Shown: piece by piece, positions 15,857-16,641 of the stretch | Layout of the letters: each line of letters begins with the position of its first letter | Numbering within the stretch: the first letter of the stretch is position 1 | Origin: Chromera velia | Lineage: Eukaryota > Sar > Chromeraceae | Direction: 5' to 3' | Assembly (NCBI GenBank): GCA_018398765.1 | Contig: JAHBMJ010002705.1 | Coordinates: forward strand, 1-16,641 | Length of the DNA stretch: 16,641 nt | Position numbers and translations under genes: made by a program | The notes under the pieces: model-generated | The model's database searches: none | What the model was told of the DNA's origin: nothing | The model's input: the letters and a program-made list of their open reading frames with translations, nothing else

Positions 15857-16641
15857 TGCACCTTCTCTCTGCCCTCAGCAACGTACGTACTGCAGTCCAT
15901 GCATTTATGAAAATTCTATAGCTTGGCTCTGACACTTCCTGAGGCTTTGAGTGACGCAGTAGGCTGTCCACGAATGAAGATTTCGAGAAGCAGTCCACGT
16001 CATTCGACTTTTCAGCCTGGCAAACAAGTCCCACCTTTTGGTTCCTGAAAGACAGCTCATCGCGAGATCGATTAAGGAGACGGCAGCCGGGCAATCAATT
16101 ACTTGGCCTTTCGTAGAGCTCTTTCAAGCAACCTTTTCATCAGAGTCAGTCCCGAAGCGACATCGTGAGAGGTCTATTGTACCGTAAGCTCTATCGTCTG
16201 GTGCAGGAGCAGGGCGATGAGCTGCTGCGTAGACAGCGCGCACAACGTGTTGTTCCTTTGCCTTGCGTGCTTCTTTAGAGATCTGATTCACGCAAAAAGA
16301 GACCAACTGCACTGGTTTCCGCACGATGCGAGAGACGCACGCTGAAGAGTTGCTTTTCGTGGAACAAACCGAAGGGATGGAGGTCAGTTCCTTTGTGTGT
16401 GTAAGCAGTCGAGCAGGCTGCTGTTCACTGTCAAACCTTGTGCATCGATCGATCATGGAAAGTCAATACTACTGAGGTGCATTCAGCCTGTGGGACTGCA
16501 TTTGTGTACTCTTCTCTTCTGTGCAGATCGGCAGAGAGGGGCATGAGGGAGGACACCTGGGGGCGGACAGGGTTCCCCGGAACTGCCAGCGGGGAAACGA
16601 CGAGACGGCGTCTATGAGGGTGGGTGAGTCTCTTTCCCCCC

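Larger units (their letters stand above)
15770..16641. other. Right end; open frames without recognised domain
   Basis: Two successive minus-strand frames, 16456-16124 (110 codons, ATG start) and 16094-15759 (no ATG at its upstream end), have mixed composition with many Ser, Arg and Lys. Neither shows a recognisable motif and they are separated by stops in all continuations I tried. They could be exons or a broken gene, but chance is not excluded. GATCGATCGATC lies at 16443-16454. Confidence 0.3.

Noticed and set aside
1-16641. CRISPR array, operon, rRNA or bacterial mobile system
   Set aside because: No regularly spaced direct repeats, no linked intact genes and no rRNA-like sequence; all evidence favours eukaryotic repeat-rich DNA.

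Overview
The window looks like nuclear DNA from a eukaryotic microbe. It has no bacterial-style packed genes. Coding capacity is low and consists mainly of decayed retroelement genes, there is a tRNA-like gene with internal A and B boxes followed by a TTTT run, and inverted and dispersed repeats are common. The retroelement relatives and style suggest an alga or other protist. A chromerid or dinoflagellate-like genome is one possibility, but the sequence does not settle the host.

Layout. Positions 1-911 carry a clean 303-codon reading frame on the minus strand that runs off the left edge (basic, alanine-rich start, then an acidic Ser/Pro linker and a globular part). It is the only long intact frame. 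Positions 1254-4463 (plus strand) hold a decayed Ty1/copia-type pol: a linker region, the two halves of reverse transcriptase, and RNase H, with many stops and frame changes. An 869-bp DNA-transposon-like insert (2271-3139) splits the reverse transcriptase exactly at its YGLK motif. The insert has 13-bp terminal inverted repeats and a perfect 8-bp target duplication (CCTACGGG), and it carries a recognisable chromodomain remnant, a domain normally associated with Ty3/gypsy chromoviruses or chromatin proteins, not with copia. A possible polypurine tract and 3' LTR start follow at about 4506-4514.

Positions 4514-9237 are mostly non-coding. They hold a tRNA-like gene (5991-6063, minus), an unrecognised decayed coding stretch (6486-6930), diverged 49-bp repeats, and the first copy of a roughly 330-bp dispersed repeat (7836-8168). 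The second copy is at 15445-15769; the two copies differ almost only by transitions, many at CpG sites.

Positions 9238-14079 are bounded by 52-bp near-perfect inverted repeats (50/52 by eye) flanked by AGGG on both sides, so this may be a single 4.84-kb non-autonomous mobile element. Inside it lie a strong 63-bp-arm foldback (12376-12528), repeated GTAACC-rich motifs and no recognisable transposase. The rest (14084-16641) holds low-complexity sequence, the second copy of the dispersed repeat and small direct repeats.

Overall this is a nest of mobile-element debris rather than an operon-like system. The most informative points are the datable nested insertion, the chromodomain in an unexpected carrier, and the unexplained 4.84-kb inverted-repeat-bounded unit.
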